Program-made: the position numbers and the translations under genes
Part shown: positions 50,030-56,862 of the stretch, in pieces
Position numbering within the stretch: position 1 is the stretch's first letter
Layout: each line of letters starts with the position of its first letter
Notes under the pieces: generated by a model
What the model was told of the DNA's origin: nothing
The model's input: only the letters and a program-made list of their open reading frames with translations
Database searches by the model: none
NCBI RefSeq assembly: GCF_034440735.1
Contig: NZ_CP140098.1
Coordinates: 2,721,501-2,785,500 of the forward strand
DNA: 64,000 nucleotides
Direction of reading: 5' to 3'
Source of the DNA: Deinococcus sp. AB2017081
GTDB lineage: Bacteria; Deinococcota; Deinococci; Deinococcales; Deinococcaceae

Positions 50030-50049
50030 GATGCCGCATATATGGCATC
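50030..50049. promoter_or_regulatory. Inverted repeat in the lipoprotein/ABC exporter divergent gap
   Basis: GATGCC at 50030-50035 and GGCATC at 50044-50049 flank an AT-rich 8-bp centre (GCATATAT). A possible promoter for the exporter (TATAAA at about 50083) lies to the right, so this could be an operator acting on one or both genes. Confidence 0.4.
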
Positions 50050-50119
50050 GAGCGGTCTGTTACGTCATGTGGCCTACACCAGATATAAAATCCGTCCCCG
50101 ACGTATTCTGTGCACATCT

Positions 50120-51157
50120 ATGACGACTTCCCCGCCGGACGCCGCCGTCCACGTCCGTGACCTGAAAAAGCGCTACGCCGTGCACGAGAAGGAGCCGGGT
50201 GTGCTGGGCAGCCTGAAGTCCTTCGTGAACCGCAAGACCCGGCAGGTCGAGGCCGTCCGGGGCGTGTCCTTCGACCTCCAGCCCGGCGAGGTGGTGGGCT
50301 TCCTGGGGCCGAACGGTGCCGGAAAGACGACCACCCTGAAGATGCTCTCCGGGCTCCTGCACCCGTCGGAGGGGACGGCGCGGGTGGCAGGCTTCGACCC
50401 CCGGCGGCGCGAGACGGCGTTCCTGAAGCAGATCACACTGGTCATGGGCCAGAAGCAGCAGCTGATCTGGGATCTGCCTGCGCTGGACAGCTTTCTGGTG
50501 AACCAGGCGATCTACGAGATCCCGGATCAGCAGTACCGCGACACCATGCGCGAGTTCACCGAGGTGCTGGATCTGGGCGGCATCCTGACCAAACAGGTGC
50601 GCAAGCTCAGCCTGGGCGAGCGCATGAAGTGCGAGCTGGCGGCAGCCCTGCTGCACCGGCCGCAGGTGCTGTTCCTGGACGAGCCGACCATCGGTCTGGA
50701 CGTGAACATGCAGGAGGCCGTGCGGGACTTCGTACGTGAGTACAACCGCCGCTACGGCGCGACCGTCATGCTGACGAGCCACTACATGGCCGACGTGACG
50801 GCGCTGGCCCAGCGGATTCTGGTGATCGACGCCGGCACCCTGGTCTTCGACGGAGACCTCGCGGCGCTGGCCGGGCAGGGCAGCGGGGGCAAGACCATCC
50901 GTGTGCAGCTGCGCCAGCCCACTCCGGCGCACGCGCTGGCCGCGTATGGACAGGTGGTCAGCACCGACGGCCTGAGCGCCGAGCTGACCGTGCCGCGGGC
51001 CGAGGTCAGCGCTCGGGCGGCCCGGCTGCTGGCCGATCTGGACGTGGCCGACCTGACGGTGGAAGACCCGCCCATCGAGACGGTCATGGCCGAACTGTTC
51101 GGCGCGAACAGACCGGGCACCGCTGTGACCGGCCCGGAGCCGGAGGTGCCCGCATGA
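50120..51157 (+). CDS. ABC-2 type exporter ATP-binding protein
   Basis: Protein of 345 residues. Walker A FLGPNGAGKTTTLKML, LVMGQKQQLIWDLPALDS, signature RKLSLGERMKCELAAALLHRP, Walker B VLFLDEPTIGLDVNMQ and H-loop LTSHYMADV are present. It is the DrrA/YhaQ-like class with an N-terminal extension (KKRYAVHEKEPGVLGSLKSFVNRK) and a C-terminal regulatory region. ATG at 50120. It overlaps the first permease gene (ATGA). The likely substrate is a lipid, peptide or drug; unknown. Confidence 0.93.
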   Translation: MTTSPPDAAVHVRDLKKRYAVHEKEPGVLGSLKSFVNRKTRQVEAVRGVSFDLQPGEVVGFLGPNGAGKTTTLKMLSGLLHPSEGTARVAGFDPRRRETAFLKQITLVMGQKQQLIWDLPALDSFLVNQAIYEIPDQQYRDTMREFTEVLDLGGILTKQVRKLSLGERMKCELAAALLHRPQVLFLDEPTIGLDVNMQEAVRDFVREYNRRYGATVMLTSHYMADVTALAQRILVIDAGTLVFDGDLAALAGQGSGGKTIRVQLRQPTPAHALAAYGQVVSTDGLSAELTVPRAEVSARAARLLADLDVADLTVEDPPIETVMAELFGANRPGTAVTGPEPEVPA

Positions 51158-51969
51158 CCGCCCGTCTGCGGGCCACGGGACGCAAGGTGCGGGTGCTGTT
51201 TGCCACGCAGTTCGCGCTGATGGCCGAGTACCGCGCCGAGGTCGTGATCTGGATGCTGTCCGGCACGCTGTCGCTGGTCATGATGCTGGTCTGGATGGCG
51301 CAGGCGGCGGCCGCCCCCGGCGGCGCGGTGCGCGGCTACACGCCCACGGACTTCGCCACGTACTTCCTGTCCACGTGGCTGGTGTCGCAGCTGCTGGTCG
51401 TGTGGGTCTCGCACGAACTGGACTTCGAGATCCGGCAGGGCACGCTGTCGCCCAAGCTGCTGCGGCCCCTCGACCCCTTCTGGCAGCACCTGCTGGGCCA
51501 CGTCTCCGAGCGGTTCATCCGCATCATCCCGATGCTGGCGCTGGTGGGCGCGTTCACGTGGCTGTCCGGCGCGCAGTTCACCGGCCAGCTGTGGGCGTAT
51601 CCGGCCGCGCTGGGACTGGTCGTCCTGGGCTTCGGGGCCCGCTTCCTGTGGGAGTACACCATCGGGCTGCTGGCGTTCTGGACGGACTCCAGCACGTCCT
51701 TTCAGGAACTCGTGTGGCTGGTGTACGCCGCGCTGGGCGGCATGTTCGCGCCACTGACCTTCTATCCGGAGTGGGTGCAGAGGATCGCGGTCTGGACACC
51801 CTTCCCATACATGCTGGGTCTGCCGTCACAGCTGCTGGCGGGCAAGGCGACGCCTGTCCAGGCTGCGCAGGGGGCGCTGATCCTGGCCGCGTGGCTGGCC
51901 GTGTTCTGGGTGGTGCGCTGGACGGCGTGGCGGGCCGGCCTGAAGAAATACGGCGCGGTGGGCGCATGA
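51154..51969 (+). CDS. ABC-2 type permease (first)
   Basis: Protein of 271 residues with about six TM segments (for example VVIWMLSGTLSLVMMLVWMA; YFLSTWLVSQLLVVWVS). It contains the DUF990-type elements HELDFEIRQGTLSPKLLRPLDPFW and LVYAALGGMFAPLTFYPEW. It pairs with the upstream ATPase, whose stop it overlaps. In this family two related permeases normally form a heterodimer; the partner is the next gene, which is broken. Confidence 0.9.
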   Translation: MTARLRATGRKVRVLFATQFALMAEYRAEVVIWMLSGTLSLVMMLVWMAQAAAAPGGAVRGYTPTDFATYFLSTWLVSQLLVVWVSHELDFEIRQGTLSPKLLRPLDPFWQHLLGHVSERFIRIIPMLALVGAFTWLSGAQFTGQLWAYPAALGLVVLGFGARFLWEYTIGLLAFWTDSSTSFQELVWLVYAALGGMFAPLTFYPEWVQRIAVWTPFPYMLGLPSQLLAGKATPVQAAQGALILAAWLAVFWVVRWTAWRAGLKKYGAVGA

Positions 51970-52045
51970 CGGCAGGACATGAGACGGCGGAGCGGTTCTC
52001 ATCCCTCATGCCTCATCACCCATCTCCCCTCCGCAGGAGCACCCC

Positions 52046-52642
52046 GTGAGGCGCTATCTGCGACTCGTCCGCATCTTCACCGGGGCGACCATCTCGGCGC
52101 AGCTGGAGTACCGGGCCAATTTCGTGGGCGCGGTGCTCGCCAGCCTGGGCGAGGTCGGGGTCGCGCTGCTGGGGATCGGGGTGCTGTTCGGGCAGCCGGG
52201 TACGACCACCGTGGGCGGCTGGACGTTCCGCGAGGCGCTGCTGGTCACGGGCTTCTTCATGCTCACCGAGGGCTTTATCGCGGTATTCGTGCAGCCGAAC
52301 ATGAGCAAGGTCGCGGAGGCTGTGCGCACCGGGAACATGGACTTCACGCTGCTCAAGCCCATCGACGCGCAGTTCAACGTGAGCACCCGACACCTGAACG
52401 TGCTGCGCGTGCCGGACATCGTGATCGGGCTGGGCCTGATCGCCTATGCCTGCGCGGCCCTGACGGTCACGCCGGGCGGGGTGCTGGCAGCGGCGCTGCT
52501 GTACGTGTCGGCGCTGGTGATCGTGTACTGCATCTGGCTGGGCCTGAGCACGACCGCGTTCTGGTTCGTGAAGACCCAGAGTTTCCCCAGAATGGTTGTT
52601 CAGCCTTCTACACCGTCTGGGTGCTACTATTTAGTCGTCTAG
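52046..52642 (+). pseudogene. ABC-2 type permease (second), truncated by the phage element
   Basis: GTG at 52046 with AGGAGC upstream starts a protein like the first permease: TGATISAQLEYRANFVGAVLASLGEVGVALL, then VQPNMSKVAEAVRTGNMDFTLLKPIDAQFNVSTRHLNV and IVYCIWLGLSTTAFWFVKTQ. After that point (about residue 178, near 52580) similarity to the family ends and the frame runs about 20 codons into AT-richer DNA before a stop. Family members are about 260-270 residues, so the last TM segments are lost. Without this partner the exporter is probably inactive, unless the element can leave. Confidence 0.85.
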
Positions 52643-52656
52643 GTGCCCTCCTAGAC
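52637..52656. repeat. Inverted repeat near the left end of the element
   Basis: GTCTAGG at 52637-52643 and CCTAGAC at 52650-52656 are perfect 7-bp arms with a 6-bp centre (TGCCCT). It lies about 60 bp inside the estimated left junction. It could be a recombinase or excisionase site, or a simple hairpin. Confidence 0.45.
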
Positions 52657-52698
52657 ACTTCCAGCGCCTCAGCCCTCACGGGTTGGGGCGTGAACCTT

Positions 52699-53301
52699 TT
52701 ACCTCTGCGGCAGTTCCAGACTGTTGTAAAGCTTAGAGATAAGTTCCAAGCTGTCTACGTTATATTGAAAGAATACAGCGTCCACCTTGCCCATCATAGC
52801 TGTTATTTGTTCTTGTTCCTCTATATCTGGAATTTCTGCTAACTGCCTCCTATCGTGTTTAAACTGAATAATCATCGTGTGAAGAGTAAAATGTCTCCTC
52901 ATAAGGTCAAAATAGCTATCTCTGTCCTCTGGCTTAAGTACCACTAGATATTTAGGATTGAACTCATCCACTAGCGTCAGAAGTTTTGCAGAAGCTTCAC
53001 CACTTGCCAGTATTTTTTCATCATTTTGGAAAACTGAAAGTTCAAACGCCCTATTTTTCATATTAATAACTGCACCGGACACACTATACAAATGTCCTAT
53101 TACTTCCTCTGTTGCCCTATACCTCTCCTTGTAGAGGATTTCGTACTTTCTCCCACGGTTGGCAAGCTTAAAGGCTATGTAGACACCTATAAGGGTCAGT
53201 ATGGGAGGAACAAACAGCTTTAGGAGTTCTAGAGGCCAGTTGACAGGAGGCAGTGCAGCAGCGGCAGCACTCACAACCGGCGGTATTTCTGCGATGGACA
53301 T
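52699..53301 (-). CDS. membrane protein of unknown function (phage)
   Basis: Protein of 200 residues from the Met at 53301. One clear TM segment (LLKLFVPPILTLIGVYIAFKLA) lies near residues 25-46, followed by a basic, helical cytoplasmic domain with coiled-coil character (RGRKYEILYKERYRATEEVIGHLY to the end). A GTG at 53352 would add a second hydrophobic stretch, but it lies at the very end of a terminator U-tract. No family recognised. As the first gene inside the element, on the strand facing the host, it may be a lysogeny-expressed exclusion or accessory protein (inference). Confidence 0.6.
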   Translation of the reverse strand: MSIAEIPPVVSAAAAALPPVNWPLELLKLFVPPILTLIGVYIAFKLANRGRKYEILYKERYRATEEVIGHLYSVSGAVINMKNRAFELSVFQNDEKILASGEASAKLLTLVDEFNPKYLVVLKPEDRDSYFDLMRRHFTLHTMIIQFKHDRRQLAEIPDIEEQEQITAMMGKVDAVFFQYNVDSLELISKLYNSLELPQR

Positions 53302-53353
53302 AGCCGAGACTACCAAGCCGCACCAGCCGAGACACCCCCAAATCAGCGACACG

Positions 53354-53378
53354 AAAAAACCCCCTGTGGAAGGGGGTT
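53354..53378 (-). terminator. Intrinsic terminator of the 86-residue phage gene
   Basis: On the minus strand AACCCCCT-TCCAC-AGGGGGTT is followed by a T-run. It begins at the stop codon of the gene at 53378-53638. Confidence 0.85.
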
Positions 53379-53638
53379 CAGGGTTTGAGAGAGGCCAGGA
53401 TAGCAGAAGGGTCAACTGTGGCCTCCCCTAGCGCCTCCTGTGAGGCTTGGAGGGTGTCTCCGAGGGTCACACCTGCTGCCCTCAGGTCTTGGAGGTCTGC
53501 CTTCAACGCCTCCATCTCTAGGGACAGGTTAATAAGGTCATCCGAGATACCCTCTGCAAATTCCTCAAAGGCTGCCTTTAGCCTGTCATGCCTTCTTTCT
53601 GCTGCTGTAAAATAAGCCTGTAGTATTTTGTCTTCCAT
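53378..53638 (-). CDS. small coiled-coil protein (phage)
   Basis: Protein of 86 residues: MEDKILQAYFTAAERRHDRL, then long acidic helices (AAFEEFAEGISDDLINLSLEMEALKADLQDLRAAG). It is probably an all-helical dimer. The leader GAGGTTAAGACT before the ATG is a strong ribosome site and is nearly the same as the leader of the gene at 57620 (shared AGAGGTTAAGACTAT). It has its own terminator. No known family; role unknown. Confidence 0.7.
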   Translation of the reverse strand: MEDKILQAYFTAAERRHDRLKAAFEEFAEGISDDLINLSLEMEALKADLQDLRAAGVTLGDTLQASQEALGEATVDPSAILASLKP

Positions 53639-53999
53639 AGTCTTAACCTCTGTTGTTTGATTAGTACCAGCTTACAGGTAAGGGATGGAGAAGGCAAGGA
53701 TTGTTTTTCCCAGGGGCGAAAACTCTCAGGACTATTTCTTGCCCTGCCCAATGTCCAAGGACTCTCCCCTACCCTCTGCGATAATTCCCAGGGGGTTTCT
53801 TGTGGACGTAGGATTAATTAGAAGTCTCTCATCAGTGGATGTTACTGTTGAGAAAAGACAGGAATAGAAGAAGTGCTTGTTGTTGACCTTGGGGGATTTT
53901 CCTGAGGTCACTAATTCTGATTCTTCTTCATCCCTATCTTTTGACCTTGACCTTAGATGTTTTCAAGACCTACTTTCGCCCGACCTAGGGCGAGGGAGA

Positions 54000-54041
54000 T
54001 TATCTGCTATAGGTTATCTACTAAACGTTATCTACTAAGGG
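54000..54041 (+). repeat. Three 14-bp direct repeats, TTATCTRCTA core
   Basis: TTATCTGCTATAGG, TTATCTACTAAACG and TTATCTACTAAGGG start at 54000, 54014 and 54028, giving an exact 14-bp period. The core resembles a DnaA box (TTATCCACA) with mismatches. They lie 66 bp left of the iterons. Confidence 0.7.
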
Positions 54042-54106
54042 AAGAAATAGGCGGCGTTTTTCGCTGTACTGGATAGGGTTTCAGGCAAAAACAAGGGGGG
54101 CTGGGG

Positions 54107-54218
54107 TGTCAGTGCATTGACATGGGGGTGTCAGTGGATTGACACGTTTTGAGGCAAGTGTGTCAGTGGACTGACAAAGGGTGTCAGTGGATTGACATGG
54201 GGTGTCAGTGGACTGACA
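54107..54218 (+). repeat. Five near-palindromic 16-bp iterons TGTCAGTGGAYTGACA
   Basis: Copies start at 54107 (TGTCAGTGCATTGACA), 54129, 54161, 54182 and 54203. Each has TGTCA and TGACA arms around a 6-bp centre. Start-to-start distances are 22, 32, 21 and 21 bp, close to two or three helical turns, so bound proteins would lie on one face of the DNA. Such arrays are typical of iteron replication origins or multi-operator repressor sites. Confidence 0.85.
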
Positions 54219-54340
54219 ACTAGGGTCTTTAGAGTGGTTAAAATCCCCCCGAAGAAAAACCAACTTGAGTTATCCAACAACCCCTGCTTTACTGTAGGTA
54301 TAAAGAAGCAAGGGTTTATATCAGTAATGTAATACAATGC

Positions 54341-54368
54341 TTGACTTTATGAGAAGATGTGCTATACT
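54341..54368 (+). promoter_or_regulatory. Sigma-70-like promoter upstream of the RHH gene
   Basis: TTGACT at 54341-54346 and TATACT at 54363-54368 with a 16-bp spacer. Transcription would start near 54375, about 95 bp before the RHH gene, and run into the hairpin at 54403-54419. Confidence 0.7.
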
Positions 54369-54402
54369 TAAGAAGTAAAGAAGGAAGACAAGAAAAAAAA
54401 AA

Positions 54403-54430
54403 GCCCCTAGGCCAGGGGCATTTTCTTTCT
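54403..54430 (+). terminator. Leader hairpin with U-rich tail (possible attenuator)
   Basis: GCCCCT-AGGCC-AGGGGC followed by ATTTTCTTTC, and preceded by an A-rich stretch (GGAAGACAAGAAAA) that can extend the stem. It lies between the promoter at 54341 and the RHH gene, so it would stop or regulate that transcript after about 55 nt. Confidence 0.65.
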
Positions 54431-54468
54431 TCCATCTGTTTAACAACATTTTACACATCAGGAGACTT

Positions 54469-54612
54469 ATGAACGAGACCAAGACAGAATTGATAGCACT
54501 GAGAGTAACACCAGAGTTTAAAGCACAGATAACTAAAAACGCACGCAAGGAAAACAGAACCGTTAGTAACTACCTAACCCTAAAAATCCTTGAGGCAATC
54601 AAGGGGAACTAA
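54469..54612 (+). CDS. Small ribbon-helix-helix (CopG/Arc-like) protein
   Basis: A 47-residue protein: the short strand ELIALRVTPEFK, helix AQITKNARKENR, then TVSNYLTLKILEAIKGN. The pattern of strand, helix, R-T-x-S-N-Y turn and second helix is the ribbon-helix-helix fold used by small homodimeric DNA-binding regulators. GGAGACTT precedes the ATG. Its stop is 1 bp before the ATG of the winged-helix gene, so both are on one transcript. This copG-then-initiator order is known from plasmid copy-control modules; here it is an inference. The five upstream iterons are its obvious candidate sites. Confidence 0.75.
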   Translation: MNETKTELIALRVTPEFKAQITKNARKENRTVSNYLTLKILEAIKGN

Positions 54613-54613
54613 C

Positions 54614-55432
54614 ATGACTACCTTCTTTACAAAGGACTTTTCAAACTTTTTCAGAATACCAGAATCAGCACTACTCAGGTCTAACGCTGCTTGGGATATT
54701 TACCTCTTCCTACAGGACATGGTTTACAGGAAAGATGCCAGCTTCTATGGCAGAAATGCAGGAGACCTAGAAATAGCTTCTCATAAGTGGAGAGAAGGCA
54801 AAGTAGGCACCCTGACAACCCTCCACGAAATTGAAAGCTACAGAGGATGGAGTAGAAACACTATCATTGAAGGCTTGAAGTGTCTCATCAGACTAGGTTT
54901 TGTGAAACTGGAAGAAGGGGAAAACCCAGAAAGACCGTTTGACCCTAATGGACTCTTCTACATCGTCGGAAGAAGACTCAAGAACAAGAACGGTAACCTT
55001 ACTGCCGAGTCTGTGACCTTTTACGAAGACATAGAAAACCTCCTAGGTGATAGCAGGGAGAGGGCATTAGAGTGGCAAGCCAAGTTGATAAAAGAATTCA
55101 AGAGTAAAAAACCCCCAATGCCAATACACAACCTCAGGTTTGAGGGTGTCAGCGCTAAGGCAATTAAGAAGCTTCCTAGAAAGAAGTCAACTAAGCCTGA
55201 AATGACACTAGAGGTCATGGCAGTTGAACACATAAGGCGAGAGAACGGACACTTCACCAAGGGGCAGCTAGCCTCAGCACTAGACACAATCCAAGAGGAA
55301 GAGGGTACTGACTTCATTGGTAGGCTTAGTAACGCCTTAGGTGAACACGGAGTTCTACCTAATGCACAGAATTACGGCAAGAATGCACAGGGTTACTTAC
55401 TAGCCCATGTGTACAAAGAAGCAGCAGATTAA
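54614..55432 (+). CDS. Winged-helix protein, possible phage/plasmid replication initiator
   Basis: Protein of 272 residues starting MTTFFTKDFSNFFRIPESAL, with AAGGGGA as ribosome site. The N-terminal part looks like a winged helix: NAAWDIYLFLQDMVYRKDASF, then the recognition-like WSRNTIIEGLKCLIRLGFVKLEEG and the wing GLFYIVGRRLK. A basic linker (KLPRKKSTKPEM) leads to a C-terminal helical domain (LEVMAVEHIRRENGHFTKGQLASALDTI; LSNALGEHGVLPNAQNYGKNAQ). Rep_3/DnaD-like initiators have comparable architecture, but no exact family is recognised. Position next to iterons and an RHH gene supports an initiator; a plain regulator is the alternative. Confidence 0.6.
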   Translation: MTTFFTKDFSNFFRIPESALLRSNAAWDIYLFLQDMVYRKDASFYGRNAGDLEIASHKWREGKVGTLTTLHEIESYRGWSRNTIIEGLKCLIRLGFVKLEEGENPERPFDPNGLFYIVGRRLKNKNGNLTAESVTFYEDIENLLGDSRERALEWQAKLIKEFKSKKPPMPIHNLRFEGVSAKAIKKLPRKKSTKPEMTLEVMAVEHIRRENGHFTKGQLASALDTIQEEEGTDFIGRLSNALGEHGVLPNAQNYGKNAQGYLLAHVYKEAAD

Positions 55433-55441
55433 GGAGAAAAT

Positions 55442-55759
55442 ATGAAAAAAATACTTACAGCAGTTCTAGCACTAACCCTCTATGCCACGGCAACAGCGCA
55501 AGTCTCAGCAGTTAATTATGAGTCATGCGTAGGTATCGCAATTAAGTACAACTTCAAATCTTGGATAACTGTGCCTGTTCCAGACACCTACGGACTTTGG
55601 ACAGCAGTAGGAGTCTTTACGGAGAAGCATCAAAAAACCCCCAAGGATAATTACCTAGTGTACAACGACAAGGAAGGACACCTATCAGTCCTCGCTACAT
55701 TTGATAACAATAGTATTTACTGGAATGAAGCTAATAACCTTGTCTGCTATCTTAAGTGA
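55442..55759 (+). CDS. small exported protein (phage)
   Basis: Protein of 105 residues with a signal peptide (MKKILTAVLALTLYATATAQ) and a soluble mature part with two Cys (YESCVGIAIKY and NNLVCYL), which may form a disulfide. AGGAGAAAAT precedes the ATG, 9 bp after the winged-helix gene. No family recognised. An exported product this early in the element suggests a host-altering or exclusion protein (inference). Confidence 0.65.
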   Translation: MKKILTAVLALTLYATATAQVSAVNYESCVGIAIKYNFKSWITVPVPDTYGLWTAVGVFTEKHQKTPKDNYLVYNDKEGHLSVLATFDNNSIYWNEANNLVCYLK

Positions 55760-55761
55760 TT

Positions 55762-55789
55762 TTGGTTATTCAAACATTGCTGGTATAAT
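55762..55789 (+). promoter_or_regulatory. Sigma-70-like promoter
   Basis: TTGGTT at 55762-55767 and TATAAT at 55784-55789, 16-bp spacer. Start near 55796 gives a leader of about 40 nt to the gene at 55835. Confidence 0.7.
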
Positions 55790-55834
55790 GAAGTATACAA
55801 ATCAAAGGAAGGGGAAACCCGAAAGAGGTATTTT

Positions 55835-56116
55835 ATGGGTATTAAAGCAGGATACATTATTGAAGATTCAGAAAGTAAGTACATGGAGGAGAAGCTACAG
55901 GCTGACCTAGCATCTAGATTCAGCAACTTCATCACATCTATCAGGACTTGGATTAACGAAAGGAAGGTTGGTGACGTTCCGAGTATCACTATCACAGCAT
56001 TGGATGTCAAAAACAGCGCCTCTCTCAAGTTTGGTACTGGTGACAATGCAGTAGATGTGCGTATTGCGTCTCTAGACCCTGATGCACTTGCAAAGCTGAT
56101 TGATAAGCTGGAATAA
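55835..56116 (+). CDS. small hypothetical protein (phage)
   Basis: Protein of 93 residues beginning MGIKAGYIIEDSESKYMEEKL, helical in the first half and with a beta-like stretch (VPSITITALDVKNSASLKFGTG) and a helical end (LDPDALAKLIDKLE). AGAGG lies about 8 bp before the ATG. It stands as a single-gene unit between its own promoter (55762) and terminator (56144). Not recognised. Confidence 0.65.
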   Translation: MGIKAGYIIEDSESKYMEEKLQADLASRFSNFITSIRTWINERKVGDVPSITITALDVKNSASLKFGTGDNAVDVRIASLDPDALAKLIDKLE

Positions 56117-56143
56117 GAAACACTAGAGTATCTGTATTAGCTA

Positions 56144-56170
56144 GGGGGCCAAATGGCCTCCTTTTATTTT
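56144..56170 (+). terminator. Intrinsic terminator
   Basis: GGGGGCC-AAAT-GGCCTCC (one G-U pair) followed by TTTTATTTT, directly after the gene at 55835-56116. Confidence 0.85.
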
Positions 56171-56196
56171 GTTTATTCAGCATCAAATGTTATACT
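56169..56196 (+). promoter_or_regulatory. Sigma-70-like promoter
   Basis: TTGTTT at 56169-56174 and TATACT at 56191-56196, 16-bp spacer, followed by TAAG as in the promoter at 54341. It drives the GIY-YIG gene and probably the genes after it. Confidence 0.65.
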
Positions 56197-56218
56197 TAAG
56201 GTAAGTTAAAGAGGAACT

Positions 56219-56836
56219 ATGACTACATACATTTACAGCTTATCAGACCCTAGAACACAAGAAATCAGATACATAGGAAAGACCGACCATTCGAAGAGGC
56301 GACTGTCTCAACACATCTCCGACACCAAAGATGGGCCTTACAAAACCAACTGGATAGCCAGCCTCAAGAAGGATGCACTCTCCCCAATCATGACCATCCT
56401 AGAAGAGGTTGAGGAGGGGTGGCAGGAGAGGGAACGATTCTGGATAGCTGCCCTTGCGCCTCATTCCCGCCTAGTGAACCTCACAGCAGGGGGAGAGGGT
56501 GGAAGCTACACCCCTAGCGCCGAGACCCTACAGAAGCGTTCTGAGGGGCTAAAGGCTGCCTACCAGCGTAACCCCCAACTGAGAGAGGCCAAGCAGAGGC
56601 AGATGCAGGGCAACCAGTACAGCAAAGGTGTTCCTTCCTCGGAGAAGCAGAAGCAGTGGAACAGGGAGAACAAGCCCGCTGCTAAATCATGGGCTGTAGA
56701 AACCCCCTCAGGAGAAATCCTGACGGTATTCAGCCTCAGACAGTTCTGCTTAGAACATGGACTATCACAGGGGAGTTTATCTCAAACCCTCTCAGGCAAG
56801 AGGAAGCAACACAAGAATTACAAATTGATTGGATAG
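56219..56836 (+). CDS. GIY-YIG homing endonuclease
   Basis: Protein of 205 residues. The catalytic domain starts TTYIYSLSDPRTQEIRYIGKTDHSKRRLSQHI, with YIY and YIG as the GIY-YIG pair, Arg in the following helix (SKRRLSQH) and the late Glu region ERERFWIAAL. The C-terminal half has a basic, repetitive linker and an NUMOD-like DNA-binding end (SFSLRQFCLEHGLS-like). Phage GIY-YIG enzymes are selfish elements that cut intron- or gene-less alleles. AGAGGAACT precedes the ATG. No interrupted gene is evident next to it, so it is likely free-standing. Confidence 0.88.
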   Translation: MTTYIYSLSDPRTQEIRYIGKTDHSKRRLSQHISDTKDGPYKTNWIASLKKDALSPIMTILEEVEEGWQERERFWIAALAPHSRLVNLTAGGEGGSYTPSAETLQKRSEGLKAAYQRNPQLREAKQRQMQGNQYSKGVPSSEKQKQWNRENKPAAKSWAVETPSGEILTVFSLRQFCLEHGLSQGSLSQTLSGKRKQHKNYKLIG

Positions 56837-56862
56837 GGTAACGCCTATCCTCAGGGGTAGGC

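Larger units (their letters stand above)
53639..54340. other. Putative replication origin / control region
   Basis: A 700-bp non-coding stretch between the leftward small genes and the rightward main module. It holds, in order, an inverted C-tract motif pair (about 53786 and 53888), the inverted repeat TCGCCC/GGGCGA (about 53976-53993), three 14-bp direct repeats (54000-54041), five 16-bp iterons (54107-54218) and AT-rich DNA. A 60-codon ORF at 53685-53867 has poor composition and is doubtful. The layout (repeats, AT-rich DNA, then a DNA-binding gene pair) is like iteron origins. Confidence 0.55.

Noticed and set aside
53685..53867. 60-codon plus-strand ORF in the putative origin region
   Set aside because: No convincing ribosome site, unlikely composition, and it contains an inverted C-tract motif copy; treated as non-coding.
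54107..54218. CRISPR array
   Set aside because: Repeats are 16 bp with 5-16 bp gaps, too short for repeat-spacer structure; iterons or operators fit.
54321..54548. 75-codon minus-strand ORF with hydrophobic stretches
   Set aside because: Antisense to the promoter, hairpin and RHH gene, which are all better supported.
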